From Pseudovirgaria hyperparasitica (taxonomy: Eukaryota; Ascomycota; Dothideomycetes; Acrospermales; Acrospermaceae), in contig NW_022985556.1 in the NCBI RefSeq assembly GCF_010093815.1, positions 1,420,805-1,484,804 on the forward strand: DNA of 64,000 nt, in the 5' to 3' direction. The position numbers and the translations under genes were made by a program. Positions 44,963 through 55,634 of this stretch are shown in pieces. The stretch's first letter is position 1. Every line of letters starts with the position of its first letter. Under the pieces are notes generated by a model. The model saw nothing but the letters and a program-made list of their open reading frames with translations, was not told the DNA's origin and did not search any database.

Positions 44963-47056
44963 ATGTCTAAAAGAAAGCTCGGTGAATACACGACCATTAG
45001 CAACGGTCCGCAGCACTTCAGTGATTCGATGCCTAGCTAATATTTCCAAGGCCATGTAAAGTCGGAACGCACCTTGACCGCATTCGAGGTAGCACGGGCT
45101 CGACTTCAAGCAGCTGAATCTGCAGATGCAAAGGCGGTATTGACAGAACCCACTTTTGATGATGGAGACTCTCCATATGAATCGAATGATGAAGATGGTG
45201 CTACGATCATCTCTTCGGATGCCATCCCAGTCGATGACTCTGGAGTTTCCAGGGAGGATCAGAAAGTCATGTCAACTTGGCTAGCCTCGGACCAATCAAT
45301 CCTCAACAGCGATGCATTCAGCGTAACACTTCGCATGAAGTATCATGATCGACTTGCCAACCTTGGAACATACTCTTTACGAGTACTTCGTGGGACAGTA
45401 TCCATGCTCGGTGCTGATTTTACCAACAAGAGCCCAGCCCAGCGAGTGCTGGCGAGCGCAACTCAAGCACTCCCGCTAATTGTTTGCACTTCGACTACAG
45501 GTGCAGATATCTTACTCTTCAATCTCCGCCGACCTATGCAAGCACTTTGTCGTATTTCTCCGTTATATAGGTCTCTGTGGAATACAGAAGCTATACAGAG
45601 TCCAGAAGATGCGAGCTCTCGACGTTCATTTGACAGAATCGACCGCAGCGATCAGGATCCTCTTGGGCGTCCACTTACCGCGCTCCACGTTCCTGAAAGT
45701 GTCAAGGATGTACTTGTCGCTGGTATTAACGCTAAAGATCCCCCAGTAATTCTGGTCGCAGGCCCGAGGCAATGTGGAAAATCAACATTCATCAAGCTAC
45801 TGCTCAATAACATCTTGAGCCGCAACCAGAGCCACTCCGCTCAGAACCCTGGTTCAAAGCGGACAACAGTGCTGGTACTGGATCTTAAATACCAATGTCC
45901 AGCGTATACGCCCCCTGGGCAAATATCTCTCGTTGAGATATATAAGGACTCGTACGAAGCGGCCCATTGTCAATCCTACAGACCTGATAACTCATATCGT
46001 CGAACCTTGCGAGCCCATGCAATGTCTAAAGAGCTATGGGAAGACGATCCAACTTATTCCACAAAGTGTGTGGCGGACTTGTTGTCATACTGTGGCATGT
46101 CTCTGTACGCAAAACCACCTTTGATAATCAACACGAACGCCTACCGCTCGACCTCAGACTTGTATAGTCTTGTGAGCTTGTCAAAGGAGGCATGTGTAAC
46201 GCGATTCATCCTTATGGGCTTGGACCCCTACCATGAAGGCTTACTGCGTGACGCACTACCGATAACAATGCAGGGTAAATACGACGTCATTAGGTTACCA
46301 AGTCTCGGGATTATAAACCGAGTTCGGAGCGAGCAACAGCTGCAAGCTATACAGATCATGAGCTACTTTCACGAAAGGGCGCTATATTCCTCTATCGATA
46401 CCTCTGAATGGGATCCTACACCTCTCGACAATTTACCACGCTTCGTCGTCAGCTATGGTGGGTGTTCGCGCGGCTTTGCAGGAATCATCTTATCGCCTTC
46501 TATCGTTACGTCTCTCAGACATGTCGTTCTTGAAGGGAGTATCGTTACCCTTATCGCCACCGAAGATCCAGCATTCACTGCTCAATATCAAAACTCGCTG
46601 GAGCCCGGAGTTCACTCGCTACCATACATAGCAAAAAACGATATGGATTTTGTAATGCCCGACCCTACTTGTTCTTGTGTCGTTGGTATGGCTATCGTGG
46701 CACGCATCGATTTCAACAGTAAAACAATTGAATTGATCATACCACGCTTATGTGAAGAATCATTGAGCAAATACAAGCCCGAAAATATCGTTCTACTCCA
46801 TGGATGTTTTCCCAATCCGGACTGGGCATACAAAGAACGATTATCTGCAGATCGGCATGATGTTGCTGCAAAATCGAGCGTTCTGGACAATGCTGATAAT
46901 CGCTGGGCCACATCGCAAGTATTACAGATAGTGCATCACCAAGTTAGGTCGCATCCATGGGTCATGGATAGTGGAGCCGTCGCAAAAGCGTTCTGGGCGA
47001 ATATCAAGATCGAACACCATGAAGTGACCAATATTCAAGAGCTCCAATACAAGTGA
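44963..47056 (+). CDS. GRC3: Polynucleotide 5'-hydroxyl kinase Grc3
   Basis: Phosphorylates the 5'-OH of the cleaved ITS2 in pre-rRNA, working with Las1, and is needed for Pol I termination in yeast; nucleolar. A 19-nt first exon (MSKRKL) is joined through intron 44982-45050 (CTAAT branch point) to a 668-codon exon; 674 aa in total. The central P-loop is GPRQCGKST (about 244-252), preceded by an N-terminal domain with LGTYSLRVLRGTVSMLGADF. The LDLKYQCPAYTPPGQISLVE block corresponds to the family's LDxDPGQPEFxPPGxxSL, though the usual D-x-D-x-G-Q pattern is changed to D-L-K-Y-Q-C. The C-terminal domain is present. Its stop is 12 bp from the stop of the convergent hydrolase gene. Intact. Confidence 0.88.
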
Positions 47057-47068
47057 TATATTCCCAAT

Positions 47069-48253
47069 CTAGCCGATGAGCTTCGTCAAATTTTCTGCCA
47101 GCGACACAGGTGCCTCTTCCGGCAGAAAGTGGCCTGCTTTCTCGCCAACCGGCACGAAGACCCCAGATTCACCGCCATCAGCCATATAACGACCCCATAT
47201 CTCTGGGCAATTGAAGCGACTGCCGAGATATGTGGCACTCCACATCGCTAGAAATGGGCCTTTGAATTTTCTTCCTTCCTTCTGGTCCTTGACTTGTCTT
47301 TCAAAATCAATACCAGCACCACACTCATAGTCCATACACGCCGCACGCAGATTCTCGGGCTTTGAAAACGCCTGAGCATATACCTCTTGGGCAGATTCTG
47401 TTTCTATCTGCTCCTTTAGACCAGCCCAGCGGATACACATCTTCTTACACCACTTTGCTGCTCCGTATGCACTGATCATAGCAGTCGCCATTTCCACATT
47501 CGCCAGAAAAGGCCAGTGGAAGGTTGATTTAGCAACGCGGCCGTGCTCGAAAGACGCCCACTGCTCGATCTCAGGGACGGTGTCAATGCATGCGGTGCCC
47601 TTGAGCTCGAATTCTTGGAGGATACTCGCAATTGGTGTATCACGTCCGATGGCGGCGGGCCAGGCGAAATCGGTGGCAAGGCGGTGACACACTCGAGCGC
47701 CGCGATCGTGGCCCGCGAGAACGACTGGTATCGGACGAGGTGAATGCTTCAAGAGTTTACTTAGGGCCTCCAAGATCGCGTAGCCAACGGTGCGTTTATC
47801 AGAGCCAGCAGACGAAGGAGTTGATTCACCATATCCTGGCATCTGTCACACTGTCAATGGAAAGTTCTATTCAAGCCTATGCGCGCCATACATCAGGGAT
47901 GAAGATTGGCTGGTTGGCCGGGAGATGCTGAATGACCTATACGTGCAATGGTAAGTGACGGAATACATGTCTCTTGCACGATTTCCACAAACTTTGCGCC
48001 ATCTATGACATGGGTTAGCGTATCACTATAATTCACACAGTGGCACTTGCAGATAATTTCTATCAAGTCATTAGCGGATATTCTACTGACAAGCACCATC
48101 CAGATGAACTCACGTATTCGGAAACCCATGGATCAATACAAGCACTGGTTTCTCCAACTGTGTCGGTAACCGTGCATGACTGAACAGCTCAGATCCGCAG
48201 GTCGTTTTTGTGGTCTGTGACGTCAAGCCTGGTGCCTGTAGTTGCAAAGCCAT
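47069..48253 (-). CDS. Alpha/beta hydrolase (epoxide hydrolase/dehalogenase-like)
   Basis: An alpha/beta-fold enzyme with an aspartate nucleophile type motif, GHDRG (D111), an HGFP oxyanion block (about 43-46), PDMPGYGES and the catalytic His in KAGHFLPEE (H303). Four exons are proposed: introns 48003-48113, 47937-47992 and 47843-47891, giving 322 aa. The second exon would be only 10 nt (coding T-W-R-K across the junction). It is needed to keep the frame from HGFPNT into VIQHLPANQPIFIPD, but spacing there is a few residues shorter than in most relatives. So the first two introns are less certain than the rest. The ATG at 48253 (MALQLQAP) is the first in frame. No signal peptide. The substrate is unknown. 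Confidence 0.78.
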
Positions 48254-48740
48254 ATCACTTCCTTTCGGTGGCACGGAAAAGTCCCCGACGTGCAATTTTA
48301 CGGGAGAGTAAAACGCTCGAAGTAGTCTATGTACAACAAAGTGTTTTCATGGACGGTCGTCCGGAGAACCTAGCACATTTGACTGATTTGTAACCTGTCA
48401 GGAATGTCGACTGCGGGGTAATAACATCCATCCATAATTTTGACACTCTGTTTTGTGGGGGCGAAAGGCCTAGCTTTCTCAGGCATACGAAACACGCACT
48501 TCCGGACAGCGCAGGGCGTCCAACCATTAGATGGTTTGATATGCATATACTGATCTTTGGTTTATGGAAGATGCCTCTGCCAATTCCCTACAGGTGCGAA
48601 GTAACCCAGGTGCACAGTCGAAGCCAACGTAAGTCCGAGTTGTGCCATGATCCAAGTTATGGACTAGTGGACCATAGGCTGATTGCTGTGCGCGGAAGCT
48701 CTACTTCAGATTACTATACAAGCAGTCACCATGGTTTCAC
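48254..48740. other. Intergenic, 487 bp
   Basis: Promoter of the hydrolase gene and 3' flank of the old yellow enzyme gene. Nothing else recognised. Confidence 0.5.
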
Positions 48741-49919
48741 TTATGCTTTCAATTCCGCCAAATACTCCTTGCTGAAAGGATAATCGATGTAACCTTCAGG
48801 ACCAGAGGAGTAGAAGGTTTCCCGGTTGTACTTATTCAACGGAATCCCTCGCTTAATTCTGTACGGGAGGTCTGGAGTGCTGATATAATAGCGACCAAAA
48901 GCGATGGTGACGTTGTCAGCCGTATACACCTCGTTGACAACTTTCGCTGCCTTTTCTTCGGTGAATCCACCAGCCAGCATGATTGGAGCCTCCGTACCCC
49001 ATAGTTCGACGAATTTGTCGTTCTCCCTAGTCAGTACATGGTAGTCGCCGTCGACTGCAGTCGTGTTGTATCCCACTCTACTTTCTACGAGGTGGAGGTA
49101 CGACAGATTGAGCTTCTTCAGCTCCTGAATGATATGCGAGAACTGCGGGACTGGATCTTCCATCTTCATACGCTGACCCGTGGCCCAAGGCGAAAGGCGC
49201 ATGGCAACTTTTTTACTATCTCCTACGGCTGCGATCACGGCCTTGGTCACCTCGATGCCGAATCGTGCGCGGTTCTCGATACTACCGCCGTATGTGTCTG
49301 TTCGCTTATTCGTCACATCTTGCCAAAACTGGTCGATTAGATAGCCATTCGCCTGTCTATATCAGCCTTTACAACCACATATACTACTGTTCCAGCCGAG
49401 ACTTACACCATGGAGTTCTACACCGTCAAAGCCCGCAATCATGGCATTTTCAGCTGCATCCACATAGTCCTGGATCACTAACTTGATATCATCCTCCGTC
49501 AACGGCTTCGGCGTCGGCTTCGTCTCGTCAACTGGCACGTCACTTGCGCTCTGTACATCGAAACCATCTCTTGCCAAGACATCCTCGTTCGCCACACGTC
49601 CCAACGCCCACAATTGACAATAAATATAGCAGCCTTTGGCATGTACGGCGTCCGTGATCTCCTTCCAGGCCGCTCGTTGGCCATAGTTCCAGATACCTGG
49701 GATCCTATCGTATCCCCCGCATCGTGGCGAAATGAATGTTGCTTCGGTGATGAGCAACGTCCCGGGTGAGGAGGCACGCTGGGCGTAATATTCTTTCGCG
49801 TCGGGACTTGGGGTGTGACTTTCGTCCGCACGAAATCGTGTGAGGGGCGCCATGATCACTCGATGGTCGAGATTGAGGCCACCCAGTTTGATGGGCTTGA
49901 AGAGCTTGTCGATAGACAT
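48741..49919 (-). CDS. Old yellow enzyme-type NADPH:flavin oxidoreductase
   Basis: An FMN-dependent ene-reductase of the OYE family. Intron 49353-49406 (gtaagt donor) gives 374 aa, the usual length. FMN/TIM-barrel blocks: LDHRVIMAPLTRFRAD at the N-terminus, CQLWALGRVA, and ELHGANGYLIDQFWQDVTN, where H170 and N173 are the substrate-binding pair. NKRTDTYGGSIENRARF, GGFTEEKA and AFGRYYISTPDLP follow. The frame extends upstream to 50042, but the ATG at 49919 (MSIDKLFKPIKLGG) fits the family start. Head-to-head with the DUF427 gene. Intact. Confidence 0.93.
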
Positions 49920-50285
49920 CCTGGAAATCTGTAGATCTTTGGTTACCTTGCGGATAGCACTGAATTTGCAATTCAGGAAGAGATTTGGAAAGTGACTGCT
50001 TGTCCGTCTGCGTTCGCAGTGAGGCTGTGATAACTTTGCCACGGAATGATAGAAGCAAGAGGATTTGTCGAATGATACGTTCTCAACCGGTCGATACGTT
50101 GTAATGATAATTAAAGCATTGTTGAATGATTCCTAATCGGGCTAGTAATGCCTCGGCTGCTGCCTTTCGGCTGCCATGGTACATGATGTCATTACATGGG
50201 ACTATTATTGCATGGGACTCGTCTTCCTAGGCAGTGAACAACTCAGATGTGAGTGAGACTTGCCAATAGTCTCACGCTTCGATGA
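49920..50285. promoter_or_regulatory. Divergent intergenic region, OYE and DUF427 genes, 366 bp
   Basis: Both start codons face away from this stretch, so it must hold both promoters. It contains repeated CATGGTACATGATG/TACATGGG-like words near 50174-50200 but no motif I can name. Confidence 0.5.
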
Positions 50286-50777
50286 ATGATGGCAACCTTA
50301 ACAAAAGCCAAGATCAACCCACTTCACTTCCCTCGCCCACCCTCATGCGAGCTCACGCCACGCCATCTCCAGGTCAAATGGAACGGGCAGCTCATTGCGG
50401 ATACAAAGGAGGCTTACTGGGTTCTTGAAACGCACCATCCACCAACATATTACCTTCCGCCTTCGTCTCTCAAAGTTCCACTAACGGTAAACCCGCGGCA
50501 GTCGTATTGTGAGTGGAAAGGCAAAGCTACGTACTATGATATTGTCAATCCGAGTAATTCCTCGGAGGTCGTGAAGAGTAGGATTTGGAGCTATGATGAT
50601 CCGACAAAAGGCTTTGCACCCATCAAGAATTTCTTAAGCTTCTATGCGGGGCCGTGGGATTGTTATGTTGACGGTGAGAGAGTGGAGCCGCAGCCAGGTG
50701 ACTTTTATGGTGGGTGGATGACAAGCGATATCGAACGTAGCACCGTGAAGGGTGGTCCAGGTACTTGGGGTTGGTAG
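50286..50777 (+). CDS. DUF427-domain protein
   Basis: A short cytosolic-type protein of unknown function. Single exon, 163 aa. DUF427 (beta-tent) features: HLQVKWNGQLIADTKEAYWVLE, HPPTYYLPPSSL, YCEWKGKATYYD, SRIWSYDDP and FYAGPWDCYVDGERVEPQPGD, then a fungal-type tail FYGGWMTSDIE. The start has two ATGs in tandem (MMATL); the first is used here. Its head-to-head partner is an old yellow enzyme. A frame just downstream (50752-50967) overlaps the end in another frame and is not supported. Confidence 0.88.
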   Translation: MMATLTKAKINPLHFPRPPSCELTPRHLQVKWNGQLIADTKEAYWVLETHHPPTYYLPPSSLKVPLTVNPRQSYCEWKGKATYYDIVNPSNSSEVVKSRIWSYDDPTKGFAPIKNFLSFYAGPWDCYVDGERVEPQPGDFYGGWMTSDIERSTVKGGPGTWGW

Positions 50778-51168
50778 TCGGAAAACCTTTTACGGTTTCT
50801 ACAATATGCTCGGTCCTTCGGAGACTGTTAGAGGGCGGAACTTAGGCTGTCGAGTCGGAATAGCATGTGAAACTGGTCTATACCCTCTCGAGAACGGGAT
50901 GGGTTTCACTGCTTCGTTCGATCATGATCTTCATCCTGTCATTATGGAGCACAAACTTGCAGGCTAATACATTGATAACATGTACGTGCAGCAGCTCAGC
51001 TACTATATAATGAGCTATATTTATTCTTGCTGCCTGTCACTTTCAATAGCCCGGTAAAGACACGTTATTCTAGATTGATCTACCGTTATCACGTCGAGAG
51101 CATAAAACATTTACTGGCTTTCCGTACTGACAAGAATAAGGAGTCTGTTTTAACGGAAGCCTACTCGT
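50778..51168. other. Intergenic, 391 bp, between convergent genes
   Basis: 3' flanks of the DUF427 and kelch genes. A chance frame of 71 codons overlaps the end of the DUF427 gene. Nothing else. Confidence 0.5.
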
Positions 51169-53205
51169 CTATCTCCTCGTCCTCACACCCCCTTTCCCGC
51201 CCTCCTTATCCGCCAGACTAACCACCTCACCAATCCCCGCTTGCTCTTGCTCGTCTTCAAGTACCCGAATCTCCTCCCGAGTATCCCACCACTTATCCTC
51301 TGCTCTCTCGAACGCCGCCGTCTTGATCTCTTTGACTGATTTGGGTGCTGCAGGATGCGCACTCGCTCTGTTCATGGTGTCGATCTCGATGTTTTGCCAT
51401 GCTTCAGACGTCCGAGCATAAAAGTCACGTAGTGTCTCAAAGGGGCGAGGGTGCGGTAGTCCGTCGTCAACTGTGGCTGTCGATTCCTCCTCTTCGTCTT
51501 CGGTAGGCTTGTTTGAGGCATCTGGAATCGAGGTCGCGGCTGTTGTAACACTCGCAGTGTCAGACTTATCCTCATCAAAATCACTGTCAACGTCCGAATC
51601 TTCTTCTTCTTCCTCCTCTTCGTCCTCATCCATCTCGTCCTCGCTTCCAGCCCAATCGTCAAGCTCGCGCTTGAAGATCTCCTTAACGCCATCCAGTTTG
51701 CCTAAGTCGATGGCCCACAGATCGTCAAATGTGTATTCGCGGTCACCTTTTTCAAATGTGCCACCATAAATGTACAGTACGTCATTTTGCACTGTGAGTT
51801 GGGCGTTGAAGCGTGGATGTGGCATCTCGAAAACCACGGCTTTCTCGGGGCGGTTTGCTGTTTCCTCGTCTGACTCCGTATTTTTCAGTGCATCGGGTAT
51901 ATCTTTATCTCCTTCATCGTGAGCTAGTCTCCCCTTTGTCTCCAGCGCTGCCAGGTTGCGTAGCAATTCCTCCTCGTCAGCCTTTCCCCGTCCCCGCCTT
52001 CCGCGCTCAGCTCCTTGACCCCCTTTCTTCGGCGCCGCACGTGGCCGCCTGAGTGTGAGTGAGAAGTATCGATTTCGCTCTACATTCCATGCGAAAAGCT
52101 GGTTGAAAAATTCACTATCAATACCCTCCTCACTCTCTTCGATATCATACACGCCGCCAAACATAATCCCACGCCCCTTGTGATACGCCATTGTCGCTCC
52201 TGCTCGCGCCGGATTCGGCGGATTCGCAGGCCGCTTGCGACGTTCCCATACGACCTTCGGTAGCGTATTCGATGGCGCCTCTGCAGGCGGGGGGGTAATA
52301 CGTAGGAACCATGTATCCTGATGGACCATGGGCTTGAGCACCGTGCGACCAGCACCACCAGCTGCGGCACCCTTGGCCTGCGAAGATTTTCCTGCAGGGC
52401 CCTTCACACGTGAGTAACCGCCATACAACACAGCGCCACGCTCGTGCGGGAGGAACGTGAAAGAGGACCGTGGTTCCGGCTTACCCGTCGCAGGCGGAAG
52501 TATCGGCGTGTGCCAGACAAAGGTAGAGGTGTCGTATATCCAGACATCCTGCAGATACTTCGTCTGCTGGCTGGTATCCTGAAACCCGCCAAACAAGATG
52601 ATATAGTTCTTGAAATACGTCATGCGATGCCCACTGCGCGCCGGCGGCCCTTTACCCTTGAACTCTATGCGCGTCCATTCGCGGCTCTGTGGATCCAGGC
52701 GCCAGAAGTCGTTGTAGTGATAAAATGTGCCTTGTTTCGGAGACGAGAATTCGCCGCCGAAGAGGTAAATTCCACCGGCATTGCCGCCCCGTGTCCAGGC
52801 GTGGCCGGAGCGGGGCAGCGGTGTGTTGGGGCTTGTGATTGTGCGCCATTCGTCGTGTTTGATGTTGTAGACGACCAGGTCGTTGTAGAAATGGGCAAGG
52901 GCGCCATTGTAGTATTCGCCGCCGAAAAGAAAAAGTTCATTCGAGTTTGCTGGGTTTGCGAGCAGAGTGGCGGAGCTGCGTGCGGACGGGGGCTTACAGG
53001 GTGTTTCTGTTACTTTGAGAAATTGCTCTTGCTGGCGAGCATACTCGGCGAGCACGGAGTCAATGTCGACGTCGTCGGCATCAGAATCGTCGGCGTTCTT
53101 GGCTTTGCTGGCGTGCTTTTTTTCTTTCTTGTTTACTTTGCGTTCTTGACGAGCGACGATTTTAAGCTTCTTGTCAGCTGCCTTCGCTTTCTTATCCTTT
53201 CCCAT
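51169..53205 (-). CDS. kel3: Kelch-repeat protein of the KLHDC4/Kel3 type
   Basis: A conserved eukaryotic kelch protein (yeast Kel3, human KLHDC4) of poorly known role. Single exon, 678 aa. A Lys-rich N-terminus (MGKDKKAKAADKKLK) is followed by a beta-propeller of kelch units from about residue 75 to 500: FLFGGEYYNG, RSGHAWTRGG, IYLFGGEF, RSGHRMTYFKNYIILFGGFQ, VLYGGYSRV and IMFGGVYDIEE. An insert rich in Lys/Arg/Gly (about 395-420) and an acidic run (DEDEEEEEEEDSD) split the repeats from the C-terminal DUF4110-like domain (PFETLRDFYARTSEAWQNI). The ATG at 53205 is the only good start. A 260-codon antisense frame is a shadow. Intact. Confidence 0.9.
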   Translation of the reverse strand: MGKDKKAKAADKKLKIVARQERKVNKKEKKHASKAKNADDSDADDVDIDSVLAEYARQQEQFLKVTETPCKPPSARSSATLLANPANSNELFLFGGEYYNGALAHFYNDLVVYNIKHDEWRTITSPNTPLPRSGHAWTRGGNAGGIYLFGGEFSSPKQGTFYHYNDFWRLDPQSREWTRIEFKGKGPPARSGHRMTYFKNYIILFGGFQDTSQQTKYLQDVWIYDTSTFVWHTPILPPATGKPEPRSSFTFLPHERGAVLYGGYSRVKGPAGKSSQAKGAAAGGAGRTVLKPMVHQDTWFLRITPPPAEAPSNTLPKVVWERRKRPANPPNPARAGATMAYHKGRGIMFGGVYDIEESEEGIDSEFFNQLFAWNVERNRYFSLTLRRPRAAPKKGGQGAERGRRGRGKADEEELLRNLAALETKGRLAHDEGDKDIPDALKNTESDEETANRPEKAVVFEMPHPRFNAQLTVQNDVLYIYGGTFEKGDREYTFDDLWAIDLGKLDGVKEIFKRELDDWAGSEDEMDEDEEEEEEEDSDVDSDFDEDKSDTASVTTAATSIPDASNKPTEDEEEESTATVDDGLPHPRPFETLRDFYARTSEAWQNIEIDTMNRASAHPAAPKSVKEIKTAAFERAEDKWWDTREEIRVLEDEQEQAGIGEVVSLADKEGGKGGVRTRR

Positions 53206-53887
53206 ATCTTGAGATATTTTGGTTGAATGAATTTGTTTCTGGACGTTCTCAAAAATGCTAAAAGATCTAAAAACGAAGACTGACTTAGCTTAGCGAGCTG
53301 TCACGTGGCCGGACAGTACTATCATAGAATACAGTCGTTATTAGATATCATACCTTCACATTCGGCCATACCATACTGAAAACAAGCGGTCCCGTCCGCT
53401 CCCGCATACTTAAGCAGTATAGGGGTGGATTAGTAGTTAGGTGGGTGACCACTAGCGAATACCCACTGCTGAATGTTTTGAATCCTGATTCTCGTTGGGA
53501 GCGACTAAATTCTTTTACTCTCGTGACCACTCAATGTAATAATAGTCCTCTTTGCTCGTCAGAAGGACGAAGCCATGGTAAAAGTGCTCTTTGCTCGGAA
53601 GCTAGGATCGAGATCTGCGCATCGGTCTCTTTCCTACAGGACGCGGTGAATTAAAACTGTCTTCTTCACTCATACCAAGACCAGCACAACGACGATACAT
53701 CCGCAGCAGTGAGCTAGCTGGCCACAGTTGGCTGATAAATTTTTGGTAGTCTGGCCCTAGTATCAAATACTGCAAATAGCAGCGCCTCAGCGCCGGCCTG
53801 ATGCTTCTTCGTAAAAATACACGCAAACGCCAAACCATGCAATATGCTCCATGAAAATGCTTCAGCAGCGACAATCTGCCCAGCTTA
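53206..53887. other. Intergenic, 682 bp
   Basis: Promoter of the kelch gene and 3' flank of UBP8. Chance frames only. Confidence 0.5.
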
Positions 53888-55634
53888 CTAGAGCTCACGC
53901 GCCATATAGAACAGTAGGTATGCATTCGCTTCGAGAACATCCGCTTCGCTTGCTGCTACTGCCTTGTTGTCGTCGAACAGAAACCAGTCCTGGCCTTCGC
54001 GGCTGTAGCTGATATAGTGGCCCGTATCAATGTTTCCCTTGTGCACGATGACCGCACTGAGTTCGTAGACAAGCTCTGGGCTTGCTTTTGGTACGAAGCC
54101 ATTTGCGAACGACTTTTTGTTGTTCGCGTCCTTGGCCCGGGTTGTGTAGGGGTGCAAGTTGAGTTGAAGAGGAAAGGCAACCCGCGTTTCAAGTTTCGTA
54201 GCGTTAGCTTTGGAGTGCTCGAAGCGCTTCAGGTGCACAGGAACGACAGGTGGAAGGCGCTTGATGCTCAATTGCTTTGTGGCGGGTTGCGAGCCACCGC
54301 ATTTTTGGCATGTATAGTCTGTGGCAGGAAGTTTTTCTTTTTGGGTAAAGCTGTCCAGGCATTCCTTTAGATCGATTTTGATTTCGGCCTTCTCGGCTTT
54401 GGAAGCGCCGGGCTCAAGCTTGCGCTTCTTGACGTCGCGGATGTCGAGGCTGAGGTCCATGACTGGGTCGAGAGCAGTGGTGATATTCTTGCATTTATCG
54501 CATCTGACTGTAGATTGGAGCTGACCGTAGAAGGTCTTGTGTATAATGCAGGAACAATCTTCCGATAATGTACCGCCGTTCTTCTGATGAAGAGAGTTGA
54601 AGAGGAACTGCATGTACTCGTGAGCATCTTGTTGTTGATAGCCGACGAGAGCCTATAGAATGTCAGCTTATGCTCATGTCCTCTTGGGATCTTCTCAAGA
54701 GTACCTGTTCTGCCATCCAGCTTGCAAGCAGCATGCTCACAGCACCGTAACCCTCAGTTTTCTCTGCTGAATAAAACTCCTGAAAGATCTCATCCATTGC
54801 ACAGCTTATGCAGTACTCATCGTCACAGTCCCGAGAGCTATGTCCTTCAGACAGATAGAAGTTCCGTACCAGTGGATTGTGGATGATGGTCTGAAGTATG
54901 ACACTCATAAAGCAAGTTTGGCCCATGTTGTAAAGGCCGCGTAGACCGGTAGCCCGACATGGTACGAATGCTGCATGTGTGGCCACCAGTCTTTGATCTT
55001 CTATGCCATTGGAATCATCGGCTTTACGTTTTGTACCTGAAGGAGCTTAGATCTCGTTGAAAATGAACCAGGTGAGCTTGTGCCTTACCCCTTTGGGCGC
55101 GAATCTTCTCGAACTCTGGATCGTAGACGAAGTCTCGACAGAACTGGCAATAAAGACAACCATGTCGCGATTCGACAGCTATTGTATCATATGAGCTTTT
55201 GGGGACATTGCAGTGTCAAAGCACACATACTGAATGCGTGCTTCCTGGCTTCATGATGCTTGTCTCTTCCGTCTGCGCTCATTATACTCGGACATTGAAG
55301 GCAAAGGTACGTAGGTTTTATGGACACTACAATCGTGTCATTCTCGCTGGAAGATGATTTGTAGGTCTGAGGTTTTATCCGTCGAGGATCCGCGAGGGTT
55401 TGTATGGCAGTCTCGTAAGTCTCTTTGGCAAGCGCCTTATTCGCCTTGAATAAGCTTTGCACATGCTCTGCAACAATGTCAGTTGGGTTCGTTGAGCTTT
55501 CAGAGTCAACTATATTCACCACAGCCAAAAGTAGCGTTTGGCAACGTGCTCGAACCTGTCGGAGCAGCCTTTGTTTTAGTAACTTTAGGGGACACCAGCT
55601 GTGAAGCCTTGGTGGTGGCACCGATAGAATCCAT
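53888..55634 (-). CDS. UBP8: SAGA deubiquitinase Ubp8-like ubiquitin hydrolase
   Basis: Removes ubiquitin from histone H2B as part of the SAGA DUB module. Introns 55468-55555, 55179-55230, 55037-55088 and 54653-54704 give 500 aa. The N-terminal ZnF-UBP zinc finger is spread over exons 2 and 3 (TYLCLQCPSIM, HEARKHAF, ESRHGCLYCQFC). The USP catalytic domain starts at GLRGLYNMGQTCFMSV with nucleophile C177; QQQDAHEYMQF follows, then a Cys-x2-Cys pair (RCDKCKN). The His box is DTGHYISY (H458), with D473/D474 in WFLFDDN. The C-terminus is YLLFYMAREL. The order ZnF-UBP plus USP and the length fit Ubp8/USP22; other ZnF-UBP USPs (Ubp14 type) are larger. The first donor (gttcga) is weak. Intact. Confidence 0.87.

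Noticed and set aside
50752-50967. Frame overlapping the end of the DUF427 gene
   Set aside because: The DUF427 protein ends naturally at 50777; this frame adds nothing family-like.
52444-53226. 260-codon plus-strand frame
   Set aside because: Antisense to the kelch gene, without any domain of its own.
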